From Drosophila miranda (lineage: Eukaryota > Arthropoda > Insecta > Diptera > Drosophilidae): 64,000 bases of DNA. Every line of letters begins with the position of its first letter. The stretch's first letter is position 1. The stretch covers positions 9,160,001-9,224,000 of the forward strand of contig NC_046673.1 of NCBI RefSeq assembly GCF_003369915.1. The letters run 5' to 3'. The notes under the pieces were generated by a model, which worked only from the letters and a program-made list of their open reading frames with translations, was not told the DNA's origin and did not search any database. Shown here one piece after another: positions 25,878 through 38,444 of this stretch. The position numbers were made by a program, and so were the translations under genes.

Positions 25878-28757
25878 CTACCCAGGGCCAAGCGCAACCT
25901 TTGTGCGGAGCCAAGAACCGATGAGCCCCCTACCGATGGCCATTCGATAGGGGTTTTAGGTATGTAGTATTCTTTATATAATCGAAAAATCTGCCATAAA
26001 TCCCCCCATTGTTGATCAAGGATCAGGTATAAATTTCGTATGATAGTGCCGGTGAACGCACATGATTGATGATTATGATGCATAAATTCATGCATCGGGT
26101 TTTCAGAAATGGAGCGTAAAATACTACAATCCATTTAATTGATGCATGATGCATTGCTTGTGGAGTATATCGATAGACGATATATCTATTGGAATACGCG
26201 ATAAAAAGAAGTAAACGAATCCAAAATAGTAAGATATCATGAAGAACGGGGAATCATTCCAATTTGAATTGCCAGTATCGATAGGCTCGTAGCCGATTAT
26301 ATTTACGATGGGCATTCCCCAGCACTCAAAAGTTGATGGTTAACGTGATACCTGATACCGATACATGATACATTGTGCTGGTGATTCCTTGGTTCTAAAG
26401 CTGGTGGATCAAAAGTTATTGATGGATTTTCTTGGGTTTTTAATTATATTTTGTAGTTTTTTGTATTTGTTTTTATTGAATTATGTATATAAATATATTT
26501 TTGCCTTCATTATTATTATTAATAATATTATAATTATTGCTTAGGGCTAGAGTATTGGATTTTAATGGGGGTTTAGCGGATATATATAATCGTACTGTAA
26601 AATAAATTGTATAAATAATGTGTATGCTTTTTATTCGCATTTGCATTTTGCATTTTCATTTCTGATTCCCTTTGCTGCTGCTGCTGCTACCTTCTTGCAC
26701 CTGCCACAATCACTTCTCTCGAGTCGTGAGTCGTGTCCCATTGCCGACATTTATTCTCATATCATATTTCGCTTCAAGTTTTATATTTGTATATTTATAT
26801 AGATATAAATAGTAATAGAAATAAGAGAGAGACGTAGAGAATCGAAAGAAGTTTCCTAAATATATATATACGCTTGTAAATATGTGTGTGTGTTTATTGT
26901 AATCGAATATGGCTAATAAATACAAAATGCTTGCTTGGGATACTGGGGGATCTATGGGTATCTAGGCTTAGGTTTAGGTTTACTTCATCTCCCATCCGTT
27001 CTTCAATACAAAATATCATTTATAATCATATCAAATGGAGCTCCGTGTTCCCCCCGCCCGTCCGCCTCCTGCTCTCTGTAGAACCCTCTGTAGAGAGCTC
27101 TGAGCGTGGGCGAACGATCATCATCACATCATCATGTGAGTGGAGGCCGGAGATCAGAATGTTCAGTGTTTTTGAATACTTTGTGAGTCATTTGTTCAGT
27201 CGTTCCATAGGGGTTTACGAGTTAAATGCAACTTGGACTTTCGATTTGGAATTGTTTCAGCATTTTGGGGCAGCATTAATCTTTGCGACATGCGTCGTAC
27301 GTACACAGTATATGTGTATGCGCCTATAGCTATTTTATGTGTATATCTGTATAATAGAACCTTTATCAGTTAGCACACTAGGCGGCTAGCACAATATTGC
27401 CCATTACCCGAGAATTTATACGTTGGTCTGCTGCCTGTCTTTGCTCTGTTCTGTTCTGTTCTGTTCGAGTGTCTATTGTTGGAGTGTGTTTGGTTTTCAG
27501 TCGTTGTTTCAGCCATTGGGGGAGTTGTTGGCCTTTTAGTTACGATTGGTATACAAAATATATCAATATATATATATGTGTGTATGTCATGTTTGTATAA
27601 TATATGTATGTATGCTTGTATATAGGTATATACTATATTCTATTGCAAGTACAAAAATTCTATTGCCTTCCTACTTCCCCCTCCGAAGGATATTACACAC
27701 AAAATGTTTATGGCAACTCGTTTTTGTTTGTTTGTGAATCATATGGTAGGGAGATGGCCAGATTGATGTACACAATACATAGTATATCTGTATGTATCTC
27801 TAATATCTGGGTACTATCTATCTGGCTCATCTGTTCTTCAAGTCTTTTCGTTATTATTACATTTTGGAATCGTACAATTTTCGAGTTCGTTAATCGTTTT
27901 CTTTGATTCTGTGATTACAATGTTTGATTTTGTCATTTTAGTTTCTCTTTCTCTCTTTTTTTTGTTTGTTAAATTAATTGTCTTTACGCATATGAAACGT
28001 ATCCATTATCATAATCATTATCATTATATCTTTATCAGCAATTATTACAGTTACAGTCTATATGTTGTATTTTTGTGGGGGGCTGTGGGGGAATGGTTTA
28101 AGGAGGATCGATGGAGCAAAGACTAGACAGAAAATGACAAAGAAAGAGACAGACAAACCCTCTCGTTCGCACACACATACACATACACATACATACATAA
28201 GAAAGAGAGAGAGAGAGAGGGAGAAATATACTCGAGGAGAGGAGTCCTTATAAAAATACGTTAGTATATGGCCACATAAAAACATAAAAAACAAACACAA
28301 ACACAAACTTAAGGACGCGAGAACTCAGGAGGGATTCCATTAAGTGTAAATGATTATGAATTATAAGTCATTTGAACGGGCTAAACTAATTTTGGACTAA
28401 CTACTTAAATATTGTAATTGTAGCACACGTACAAATACAAAATAAACACATCGGTAATTACAAATAAATTTTGTAGTTTAAACAAACAAAAAAAACGAAC
28501 CGAAATAAACCGAATAAAAACATTGCTTACGATCAGTAATTTGGCAATTATTGAGCAACTGCAGGGCGAGGAGAGAGATGAGGATAAGGAATGGAAAGGA
28601 AACCCAAGGGAACGGAACAGTCTGTCCTTTCCTCCCCTTTTACAACATACATACACATATATATGTACATACATATACTGCACGGATTGGAGGACCTTTT
28701 TATGGCCATGTTTGTGTGGATTAGTTTTAGCTTTCGGCTTGTCTACGAGAGAGTTAT
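25878..28757. other. intergenic: iav upstream region and pod1 3' flank
   Basis: AT-rich DNA with no recognised exon. It holds two exact TATCGATA (DRE) octamers at 26,168 and 26,276, a TG/TATG-rich stretch and a GA run at 28,205-28,219. The longest open frame (26,886-27,329, plus) has no family signature and unremarkable composition, so I do not call it. Confidence 0.5.
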
Positions 28758-28763
28758 TTTATT
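28758..28763 (-). terminator. possible poly(A) signal of pod1
   Basis: AATAAA on the minus strand, 113 nt beyond the pod1 stop. Longer 3' ends are possible. Confidence 0.4.
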
Positions 28764-28875
28764 TGCTGTTTGCTGCTGCTGCTGCTGCTGTCGCTGTAAA
28801 GCCGCTTTATGTCCTGTCAATACATATATAGTCAAATTACTCCCAATCTCGTTTCTGTTGCTGTTTCTGTTGCTG

Positions 28876-31800
28876 CTACTCCTGCCACTCGTTCTCGTCC
28901 ACACCCTCCATATCGTCTTGCTCCAGTTTTGTGGTGTACTCCATGCGCGCACTCACCGATTTCTGGATCTGCAAGTCGTTTAAAATGTTCAGTTAATGAG
29001 TCCCAACAACATTTAGTGCGGGTTGTTGTGTTGTACCTCTTGCTGTTTGTTAATCTCGTACTCTGACTTTTGGCCAAGTTGAGCGTGCTGCTCCAACGAT
29101 TTCTTTGTATGCTGCACTGGCACTTGTTGTATTGAAGACACTGCAACACAGGGAAAACAGAGAGAAGGGGAGAAAGAGTTAAGAGCAGGGCGCAGGGCGA
29201 AAAGGACAAAGGAAGATTCGACTACTCACGGGTCTCCATGCCCTCCGGCTTGAGGCTGATTTTGGGAGCCGCCTTGTCATTGTTGCTGGCAAACCAATCA
29301 TCGGCACTGAGCGTGGCGCTCCAGGTGATGCGCGTGGGTGGAAAGAGGTCGTCTTGGAACAGCTCGCTCTGCAAAAAACACACACACGAGAATGAGGTTG
29401 GAGGTTAAACACAGGCTGTTCTTGACACCCACCTTGATCCGTGGCACTGTGAAGCTGAGCGGCTCGATGGTCGTGTTGGTCAGCCTGTAGGCCTTGGAGA
29501 ATTCCACGCTGGCCACATCGCAGTGGTTCTTGGTGAGGAAGCTGAGGCCCTGGTGCAGCGATGTGCAACGATGATGCGACAGCGGGCAGATGTACGGCTC
29601 CTCGTCGGTGATCTCATAGCAATAGATGGTCGAGTCGCCCTTGCCCGTGACGAACAGTGTGGAGCTGTCCTCGTCGTAGAAGGGGATCAGTATCGATGGC
29701 GACACATCCAGACTGGCCGTGTTCAGAGGTGCCGTCAATTTTTGGGCATTATACACGCTGATCTGTCGCTCCGAGACCCTGTAGAATGTATTTAAATGAG
29801 AATAGGCGAATGGAAGTGGGAATGATATATCGTACTTATCGAATCCAGTGCAGACAATGTACTGTCCCTCGACGGCCCAGGTGATGCGAGCCCCTCGGGT
29901 GCCCACGGGTCCGTTGCCCTCGCGTATGGGCATCTCCGACTTGCGTGGATTGTAGACGCGTATCTTGCCATCCTTGCAGACGGTGGCCCCCAGGCGGCCG
30001 CATGGGCTCCAGGCAAAGTCGAATATCTGGTCCGAGTGGCCCGTCAGCGCGCATTTCTCGGTCATGGTGCGCAAGTCCCAGAGCTTGATGGTCATGTCGT
30101 AGCTGGCGGTGAGCAAAACGTCGGCGGCCAGCGGGTGGAAGCGGATGAAGTAGATCTTGTCGAGGTGGGCGGTCAGTTCGCCGGCGGGCGTGTTTGTTGG
30201 CTCGCTGAGGCCGCCTTCGGCTATGTGCCACAGCTTGACGATGCCATCGTCACAGGCGACGGCCAGGCGCTGGGCATCGAACGGATCCCACTGGAAGTCC
30301 ATGATGTTGCTGCCATTCACCAGCGAGGGAATGACACCGTCGGGCAGACGGCCTGGGCGACTCAGCTCAAAGATCGCTATCTTTCCGCCGGGCCCCGACA
30401 GCGGCACTGCCACACGCTCGTGATTGGCGTGGAAGCCATTGCATTCGCCCGGTATCTGGCGGCTCAAGTTGCGCAAGTTCTCGATGTGGGTGGACTTGTG
30501 GCCGGGCGTGCCCTTCAGGTGCCGGAATTTGGACACCTTGCCGAATACGGTCGAGGTGCGTTTGGTCGAGGCGGCACTGAAGGCAGCCTCCGTGGCGGAT
30601 TTCTTGAGGCCAGCGGCATTGGCCGCCCCATTGTTGCCCCGTTGCTGACGATGTTCTTCGAGGAGCTTACCCTCAGGCACCGAGATCCGCTTGCTGTCGA
30701 TGCAGGTGCTCTGTTGCTGCTGCTGCTGGTTGGGCTTCAGCGGCTCCACCTTGGAGTGCTCGCGACGCCTGCAAGAGGTATACGATTGAGAGAATGTTGT
30801 ACAGGTGGCTTTCTTTCCCCCCTCCACACTTACAATGGCACTGGCGACTGGGCCTTCTCGTCCACCTGACTCTTGGAGCGGTTCTCGTAGAGACGTCGAC
30901 GCTCAGCAATGCTGCTCCGGGCCGAGGAGAAGCGCCGCAGATCGGCATCGGTGCGGTCTTCCCCCTCCGTTGAATTCTCCGACGACTCGGAGTTTTGTTC
31001 GAAAATCTAGATTTGGTAAACGATACAGAGAATAAAGTGTGATTAATGCTGGCTAGCGCAATCGATCGGACTCGGGTGGTGTTCGGTGATCCCCCCGTTG
31101 CAGACCTTATCGGATGATTCATCATCGTCAGCCGAGGACTACAGTGGTTCCAGTAGTTGTTGTTGTAGTTGTTGGTTGTCGGTTGGAAGTTTTAGTAGAC
31201 AGAGGAGTTTATTTTGGAGGGGTGGTTAGTAAGTAGTCAGGATGCGTTTTAAAGAAAGTTAGGCACGAGATAAGGCGAATTTTGTTGTGGCACAGGCATG
31301 TAAGAGAGGTCAGAAGAGAGCAGATTACAGATTACGGATTATAGATCACAGATTAAGGAACGTTTCAAAAACACATATTGTAGTCGTACACGGACCACAG
31401 GACTACAACAGTAAGAGAGAGAGAGTCCGTCTCCTTGGAGAGAGACTTACCTTGCGCCGCTCCGATGTAGTCAGTGACTTTTGAACTCCATTGCCGGCAG
31501 ATGCAACCGTCTCCCGTTCGTTCTTCTCTGCAAGCATACCGGGATGGGGATAGAGGAAGCGGTGTTAAAGAAATCCTTCATCCCTGTTTATGATTTTGGT
31601 CTCCACTCACTTTTGATTTCAATTTCCACAATCAGATCCGGCTTGGCTGACGCCTGTACGTGAGTTGGGGCTGCTGCTGCTGGCTCTCCGCTTACGCCTC
31701 CGCTGCCCACGCTCTCCTGGCCAACGTTCGAGATGTTCTCATGGGAGCCGGGTGCCAGGGGTACGGCAAACACTTTGTCAAAGGACACATCGCCCGTGGT

Positions 31801-34356
31801 GCTCGAGAAGGGCTTCGGTCCCAATCGGGGCTGTGCGTGTGGGCAAAAATATATCGTAAGTCAATGGAAATCTACCGTAAACGTATAAACAAATTGGTGC
31901 CGTTTAAAAATCATAATTCTACACTCAATTAAATGGGAAAATAATTTCAAAACAACGGTGACGAAAATCATAATTTTCTGAGTCACTAAAAACAACAAAA
32001 AAGTGAGCCTGCAGACAGGTGGGGTCTGGTCTCCAAACCGATACAAACGATACGATCTACAAACGATATCGATCGAATCATTCGATAAAGTCCATAAGGA
32101 CGAAAAAGAAACGATGAAAAATTATCAAAAAACAACGCTACAAAACTAAAAACGAAAGACAACAACCAAAACGTGGATCTGGGGATCTGCAACAGTGGGG
32201 CACCTTGTAGGCAGTCGCTGCCGTTGTACGTGGCCTGGGCCGCGGCGTGGTTGTGGTGCTGCTACTCTCGCCGGCCGAATCGCTGGCCTCCGGCAGGGAG
32301 TTGTTGCGCGATGTGCGCGGCATCGGCTTGGGCGGGGAGTTGCTGCCGCTGGCCGAGTGGGTGTCCAGGGCACCCGACGAACTGGCGGATGCCTCTTCGC
32401 TGCTGCCAGCCGAATGTTCGGTGGGCGACTCCTTTTCGTCGTCATGGCCATCGCCACCTGCAGCACGTACATCCTTCTCGGTATCGATCTTGTACTTGGC
32501 CTCAAATTTACGTATCAGCTCGCTGCATTCTCCGTCCGGCTGCGACTGCGCCTGGGAGCAGCTCTTCTTCTGGCCGGCTCCGTTCTGGTTGCTGTTGTCG
32601 TTGCCGTTCTTCTCCTCGAAATTGTTGCCCTTGCTCAGCATCACAAAGTGATCGTTGTCGTTTCGCTTGGCCGACTGGTTAGGGGTTTGTGTCTGTGTCT
32701 GTATCTGTGTCTGGCTCTTCTGGCCGGTGGCCTTGCCCTTGCCTTGGCCATTGGCCCGCTGGTTCTCCAGATTCTTCACAAAATCGCTTAAATTTCCCCG
32801 ATGGATCTGCATTGATGGCCGGGAATAACGGGGATTAGAGATCAAAGATCGCATAGAGCCTATAGACAACCCAGACCCTGCTCTTAATCTATATAGAATA
32901 CTCCTATTCCTCGTTTCGGACCCGTCCTTCTCTGCCCCGCACTTACGATTATCGGCTCGTCGCCAAACTCCCGCTTTGCCGGGTCCAGATTCATCTTGGG
33001 CACCGCCAGATTGCTCCCATTCAGCCACTCGCAGGCAATCAGCTCCGTTTTGTAGCCCGTGGTCTCCGGATAGAGATCGGCATGGAAATCGCGATAGGTC
33101 TAGAGGAGAGGGAAACCCAGAATTATAATCGTATCTCTCTCCCTCTCTCTCTCTCTTACCTTTCTGGGTACTTGGTACATGATGGGAATGACCATATTGG
33201 ATGTCAGTTGGAGTACGCGATTCACCTCCGCCTCCATCACCCTCAATGCCCGCTTGGGGACCAGGCAAGCGCCCTTCGTCTGTTCGCCGGTGTGCCGCAG
33301 TCCCTCGATCAGGTAGGGATCCTTGTCTGTGATCTCCAGATAGTTAATGGTGGTGTCCCCCTTACCGGCAAGGAAGAGCATGTTCGTGTCGGGGTCAAAC
33401 AGTGGCATCAGTATGCCCGTCGAGCAGTCCAGCTCGAGGGTCTTTTCGGGTGTGCCAAAGTTACGGATATCCCGGATGATAACCTGCCGCAGGCGAGCTG
33501 CATCGAAGCCGGTGGTAAGGATGCGCGGCTGCCCTCCCAGCCAGACAACTCGCGAATCCTTGATGCTCTGATGCGATTCAGCCACCATTTGGAGGGGTGA
33601 GCCGGAGGCGCGTGGATCGAATATTCGCACACACTTGTCCTTGCAACTGGTGGCCAGGACAGTGCCATCCTCGCGCCAACTGGCCGACTGTATCACCTCG
33701 GGATGCTCATTGTTGGCTGTGTGAGTGGAAAAGGTGAACCCAATTAGACGGCGCTCGCCCAGCATTGGGTTTGACATAGGCACTCACAGAATATCTCTAT
33801 TTGGCTCCTCAGATCGAACAAGGCCACGCAACCGGCCGCTGTCGAGTACATCATTCCATCGGCCGTCGGATGGAAGCCCACCGTCTCCACGCGTCGCTGT
33901 TTGTGTGAGAAGACGGCCTCCGGATCGGAGAGCGACTGCTCCAGGCCCTTTTCTGGTATATGCCAGATTTTCACCTGCAAAACAAAAAAGAAGAGCTCCA
34001 TTGCATTAAGATGGAGTGGCGGGCAGGGGGCGTAATGTAATCCCTACCAGGCAATCCTGCGATGCGGTGGCCAACAGGCCGTCATGGAATGGCGAAAACT
34101 TCAGATCTGTCACTGTGTCCGTGTGCCCATGCAGCAGCGGCATTGTCTTGCTCTTGCGCCCGCAATCGTCCAGCGGCAGGACGGCCACACTCGATCCGGT
34201 GTGCTCCCAATTGAAGGCCATGAAGGCGGCCGATGCGGCGATATTGTTGCCATACGTCTGATAGCTGCCCACACAGATCTCGCGGACGCATGCCTCCGCT
34301 TTGGGGACAATGGGCGCGGCATTTTTATATTTGGAAGCCTTGAAGCGCCAGGCCAT
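28876..34356 (-). CDS. pod1: Pod-1, coronin-7-type actin/microtubule linker
   Basis: Fourteen coding exons on the minus strand: 34048-34356, 33788-33974, 33160-33716, 32947-33099, 32204-32806, 31611-31830, 31451-31527, 31106-31138, 30834-31006, 29836-30768, 29433-29778, 29230-29368, 29037-29140 and 28876-28968. The phases agree from start to stop, giving about 1,308 residues. It has two coronin units in tandem. The first (exons 1-4) opens with the coronin signature FKASKYKNAAPI and WD motifs such as DGLLATASQDCLVKIW. The second (exons 10-11) has VSKFRHLKGTPGHK, then repeats with LLTASYDMTIKLWDLRTM. Between them is a Ser/Gln-rich linker of about 400 residues. The C-terminus is acidic, ending DENEWQE, as in coronin-7 proteins. 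Fly Pod-1 crosslinks actin and microtubules and guides growth cones. The 201-codon exon 32204-32806 and the 11-codon exon 31106-31138 may be alternatively used. Confidence 0.94.
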
Positions 34357-36780
34357 GCTGTTGTGATGTGACTGAGGATGTGGCTGTTGCTCGAATGGAA
34401 AGCAATCCGATGTGCCTAAAGGAGAGTTTGTTCGCTGGATCGCTGGATTGCTGGATCGCTAGATCGCTAGAGTGGGGGTGGGTTCAGGTCTGCTGATCTG
34501 TTCGGCTCCCGTCTCTCGCTGGCTCTGTGCGTGTCTGGAAAAGTGCAGGCATATTCATACTATAAAAGAGTTTTTTTTGGTTTTTTGTTTTTTTTTTTTT
34601 TAAAAGAGGCACAACCACACATCTGTTTGTGGGCACTCGCATAATATAATATATACATATATTTATAGTATGTGGTTCCTGGTATTGAAGCAAAGGCCTG
34701 TTGTCGCCGTCGCCGCCGCCGCTCTGCCGTGAGTCACTCGATAAGGCCAGAAACAGAAACAGAGACAGAAAAAGAAACGGCCAGCTTTTTGATAAGGCGA
34801 TTCCCGGCACGGCACGGCACTTGCACTGCCATCAAACACAACACACAAACACACACACTGGAATACATTGGAATGGAATTGGAACGGTGTCCGTTGCAAA
34901 TTCTTCCCCCACACCCACTCCCCCTGATACGGCTGCTGCTGCCGATTGAAAAGAGAAAGCAAGCTAAAGGCGACTGCGATTGCAGCAAGTGCGAGGAGCA
35001 GAAGAATGGCTTCAATGCCAGCGAATATATCACTCCATCCATCCAACAATATCCAAAGATGTTCCACAAAAAGCCGGATAAGCAACACCAAACACACACA
35101 CACACACGCACAAACACATGTACATTTTGCTGTATGCAGTATTTGTTTGTATAACAGGAAATGTGAGGGGGAAATCGACACTTGTATACCCTACCCCATT
35201 AAAGTGCATTGGATATATGTATGTATGCACATACATACATAAATACATATGTATGTCGTATGATCAGGAGCCACACCTACATATGAGTCCATATATGGCA
35301 TGCATATATCACCGATCTACGGTTGCCATGGAAATTTCCTCGACAGGCAGGCAGTAATCTACGCACAGTTGATGGACCCTTGACAACAGGGGGTTGGAGA
35401 ATTGGAGATTTTGTCACACTTGCTCACACTCGAACACACACACACACACACGCGCGCGAAGAGGAGAGCAGAGCAAACCACTTTTTCTCCTCTTCTTCCA
35501 GCAGCAGAAGCAGCAGCGACGCAGCGTCAGTGGATGGATAATTTCCCAAGTGCAGCCAGTCATCCAGGGGGGTTGGGAGGTGACCAACACAAAGAGAACG
35601 AGAAAGAGAGGAGACTAACAAACAGAAGGCAAACGACGCGTGCGCCAATTCAACTGGTCCGTTAGAAAGCGGCAAAACAAATGACCACCAGGCTAGCCAG
35701 GCAGCCTCAGCCGCAGCCGCAGAAGCAGAAGCAGGAGAGGCGATTGGAAGCACCAGCAGCAACAGCCAAGTGAATCAGGTATTGGGTTTGCTACCAGGTA
35801 ATGGGGTCAAGTGATTTAGAAAAACGAAAGAAAAATGAAATGCGCCAACAAGCGGGTTGCAGATATACCGAGACCGAGACGACAAGTGCAATCAGGAGGA
35901 GACCTTGCTGCTGCTGCTGCCATCTCTACTCTCCACCATCACCGTTTAATATTAACGGGATCCGGTCTTTCCGGCGTGGGAGAGCATGCATAAGAGAAGA
36001 GAGCATAAAAAGGGAGAGAGGGAGCGGCATCTTGTGTGCGCTATGCTATGCTGTGTGCATCGTGTGCAAAGGGTGCAAGGAATATGGAATATGGGTGTCT
36101 CCCCCCACTCTCACGCGACACTGTCTTTCTCTCTTTCTCGCTGTGGGTGTGTGCTGCTGCTGCTTGGCTGGGGGTGGCTGCCGGGCTGGGCAGGGGCTGG
36201 GCTAATGGGCATAAACCGGCAAGCGAGAGCTTTTTTGCTACTGTTTTATTGTTCTTTTTTGCTCTGCTCTTCTCAAACGCACACCCTCTCTCTACTGGTG
36301 GTTGGTTTTTGTTGTTCTTGCATCTTGCATTTATTGACATTTTCCGTGACAGGCTTTTGAAATAATGCAACTTTCTAGTTGCTGCAACTTGCGTGCAATT
36401 AATTATCGACACACACACACACATATGAACGCGAAAAACGGATGTAAAGGAGGCCTTTGTTTTTCCTTTGCGGCGGCACACACCCTGGCGCCGGCAGCGG
36501 CAATGACAATGACTAAAACTACAAAAAAACAACAAGAACTGCGCGAAGCCGACGCCGTTTTTTTTTATGAGCAAACAAAGGAGCAGTTTTGCACACACAC
36601 AAACGCACATAAACCACACACACCCACGGTGCAATACACAAACCAGAAGTATATTTAAAAAAAAATAACAGGATCTGTAACAGATTAATTACCAAAATCT
36701 TTTCTATAATCACACCGCGATATTGTGGCGGGGCCCTTTTCTATTAAATATTATTTCTATTATCGGCTTTTTTTAAGGTG
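34357..36780. other. pod1 5' flank with microsatellites
   Basis: This probably holds the pod1 5' untranslated region and promoter. There are CA/GT runs (35,430-35,453 and 36,410-36,422), TATG/CATA repeats near 35,215-35,260 and a poly-T tract near 34,568-34,600. No other gene is seen. Confidence 0.5.
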
Positions 36781-36789
36781 CATCGCGAG

Positions 36790-37053
36790 CAGTGTGACGC
36801 GGACTTACCGATAAAATATACCGTCCGACCATCAGAAATATATCGAAATTGCGTCACAAATTTCAAAATATACCGTAAATATACTGACGAGCTCAAGTTA
36901 TATTATACATATTCCTCAATTTTGATATTCCGTGGAATATTACTAACTAGCTAGGACCATCAGCTCTGAACTCATAATTGTATCCCATTAATTAATAAAT
37001 TAACTTTCTACAATACTGGATAATATATTATGTCTTATCTTTATTGGATTGTT
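36790..37053 (+). repeat. Motif 1-bearing dispersed repeat, copy B
   Basis: It begins CAGTGTGACGCGGAC, a Motif 1 site with one base lost. TATACCGTCCGACCATC, TACCGTAAATATACTGACG and a GATATTCCGTGGAATATTAC palindrome follow, and it ends TCTTTATTGGAT. It is collinear with copy A and the reverse complement of copy C. It lies 2.4 kb upstream of the pod1 ATG, in the orientation expected for a minus-strand promoter. Confidence 0.7.
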
Positions 37054-37430
37054 TATAAAATTAATGTCCTTACATGGTAACTACACGACTACTACACATT
37101 AACTACATGTATATGTAGTTATCAAAAGCGACATCTGTGTAAGCCCCATTGAGGCGCCAGTTTGAAAAACCTCCGTTATCCACGTTCTAAGATTATTTTT
37201 GAAAAAATTGGGATTTTGATGGAAAACGATCAGGAATTCGATAACTGACCACGAACTTTTATCCGATGGGGACTTGGACATGGCTCTAAATGGCATTTCT
37301 ACAGGATGACTACATTCGTGCATTCGAGAAGAGGGTGAGTCCATAACGCGTCTCAAAAAATACTAGAGGATACTATACAAAAAATTGCAAGGTGTTTGAG
37401 GTAGGCATGGTGTCTTAACTATAGATCAAA

Positions 37431-37512
37431 TATGCGGTCTGACACTCAGAAATGTACCGTCTCACATTCAAAATATACTGTAAATATGCAAATGAAAAAT
37501 ATCACACAACAT
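37431..37512 (+). repeat. partial copy of the Motif 1-bearing repeat
   Basis: It contains GCGGTCTGACACTCAGAAATG, GTACCGTCTCA and TTCAAAATATACTGTAAATAT in the order seen in the full copies; both ends are lost. Confidence 0.5.
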
Positions 37513-38352
37513 ATCCATACAAATTCCATTGTATGAATCAAATATAGATATATGTATAAACTAATGATATGCTTTTAATCAAGAATCCACACGATATTGT
37601 TCAAAAATATAAGTTTGTCAACATTTTGTGGCTTTAGCCCCAAGTATTTATCCATCTTTACTGAAAGTTCGCTAAGATTCAGTAGAACTAGCTGGAACGC
37701 TACGGTATTTTCAAGAGCACTGCTCGATGTGCTTGAATCGTTTCGAATTAATCTGCAAAAGTTTGAACATCCTTCTCCTACAGCTGCTTGCTTATCAAAT
37801 ATATTTATTCACATTCCAATAGATTGCATTTAAATCCTTTTCGCTGGTTCACTTTCAAACAATTTCTATTTGACGCGCACCACTTATATCCTGTCGATAG
37901 TACGATAACCGAACTTGAATCTGGAAAGGTTCTCTTTGAACCGGTTAACAACAATGAGTCCCATTCCATACTTTTAAATTATGTACCTTAATTACTGTAT
38001 AAGGTCAACCCAATGGGAAATTTACGTGATGTTCATATTCAATAGGTGGAGCAGATTCAGAATGTTTTTCGGCAAAAATTTGACCTTCAGGACCTACCAT
38101 TCAGGCTGATCACTTTAATAGCCGAAAACTAGAGAAATTATTGGGGAATATTAACACGGCCTGTCGCGGCCGTTTCCTACCAAGTTGGTCAGTTTAACGG
38201 AGCCCAGGGACTTGTATTAATATTGGCATTGATAAGTTAGTTTTAATATGTATTTGATATACACCACTTCTAATATTGGATATATTATAAACTTATTTTT
38301 TCATGTGTTGGGTTTAAATATACCGCCATATAACGACGCGATTTTTGGTTTC

Positions 38353-38439
38353 GGCCAATGAAAATCGTTAAACTTTTCTGCAAAACATAATGCTGCAGCT
38401 ACAAGTTTTGCAATGCATTTTTGACGATTTTCATTGGCC
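38353..38439. repeat. nested inverted repeat (hairpin)
   Basis: GGCCAATGAAAATCGT (38,353-38,368) pairs perfectly with 38,424-38,439 across a 55-bp loop. A second, inner 8-bp stem (TGCAAAAC / GTTTTGCA) lies within that loop. It sits 6 bp before the LINE target duplication. Confidence 0.6.
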
Positions 38440-38444
38440 ATTCT

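Noticed and set aside
26886..27329. 147-codon open frame between iav and pod1
   Set aside because: Composition resembles AT-rich spacer, with no family signature, and no promoter motif directly upstream.
29523..30869. 277-codon plus-strand frame opposite pod1
   Set aside because: Shadow of the second coronin propeller on the minus strand.
37597..37991. Open stretches that could be a broken coding exon
   Set aside because: They change frame, have no recognised family and lack splice or promoter support; left as unknown repeat-region DNA.
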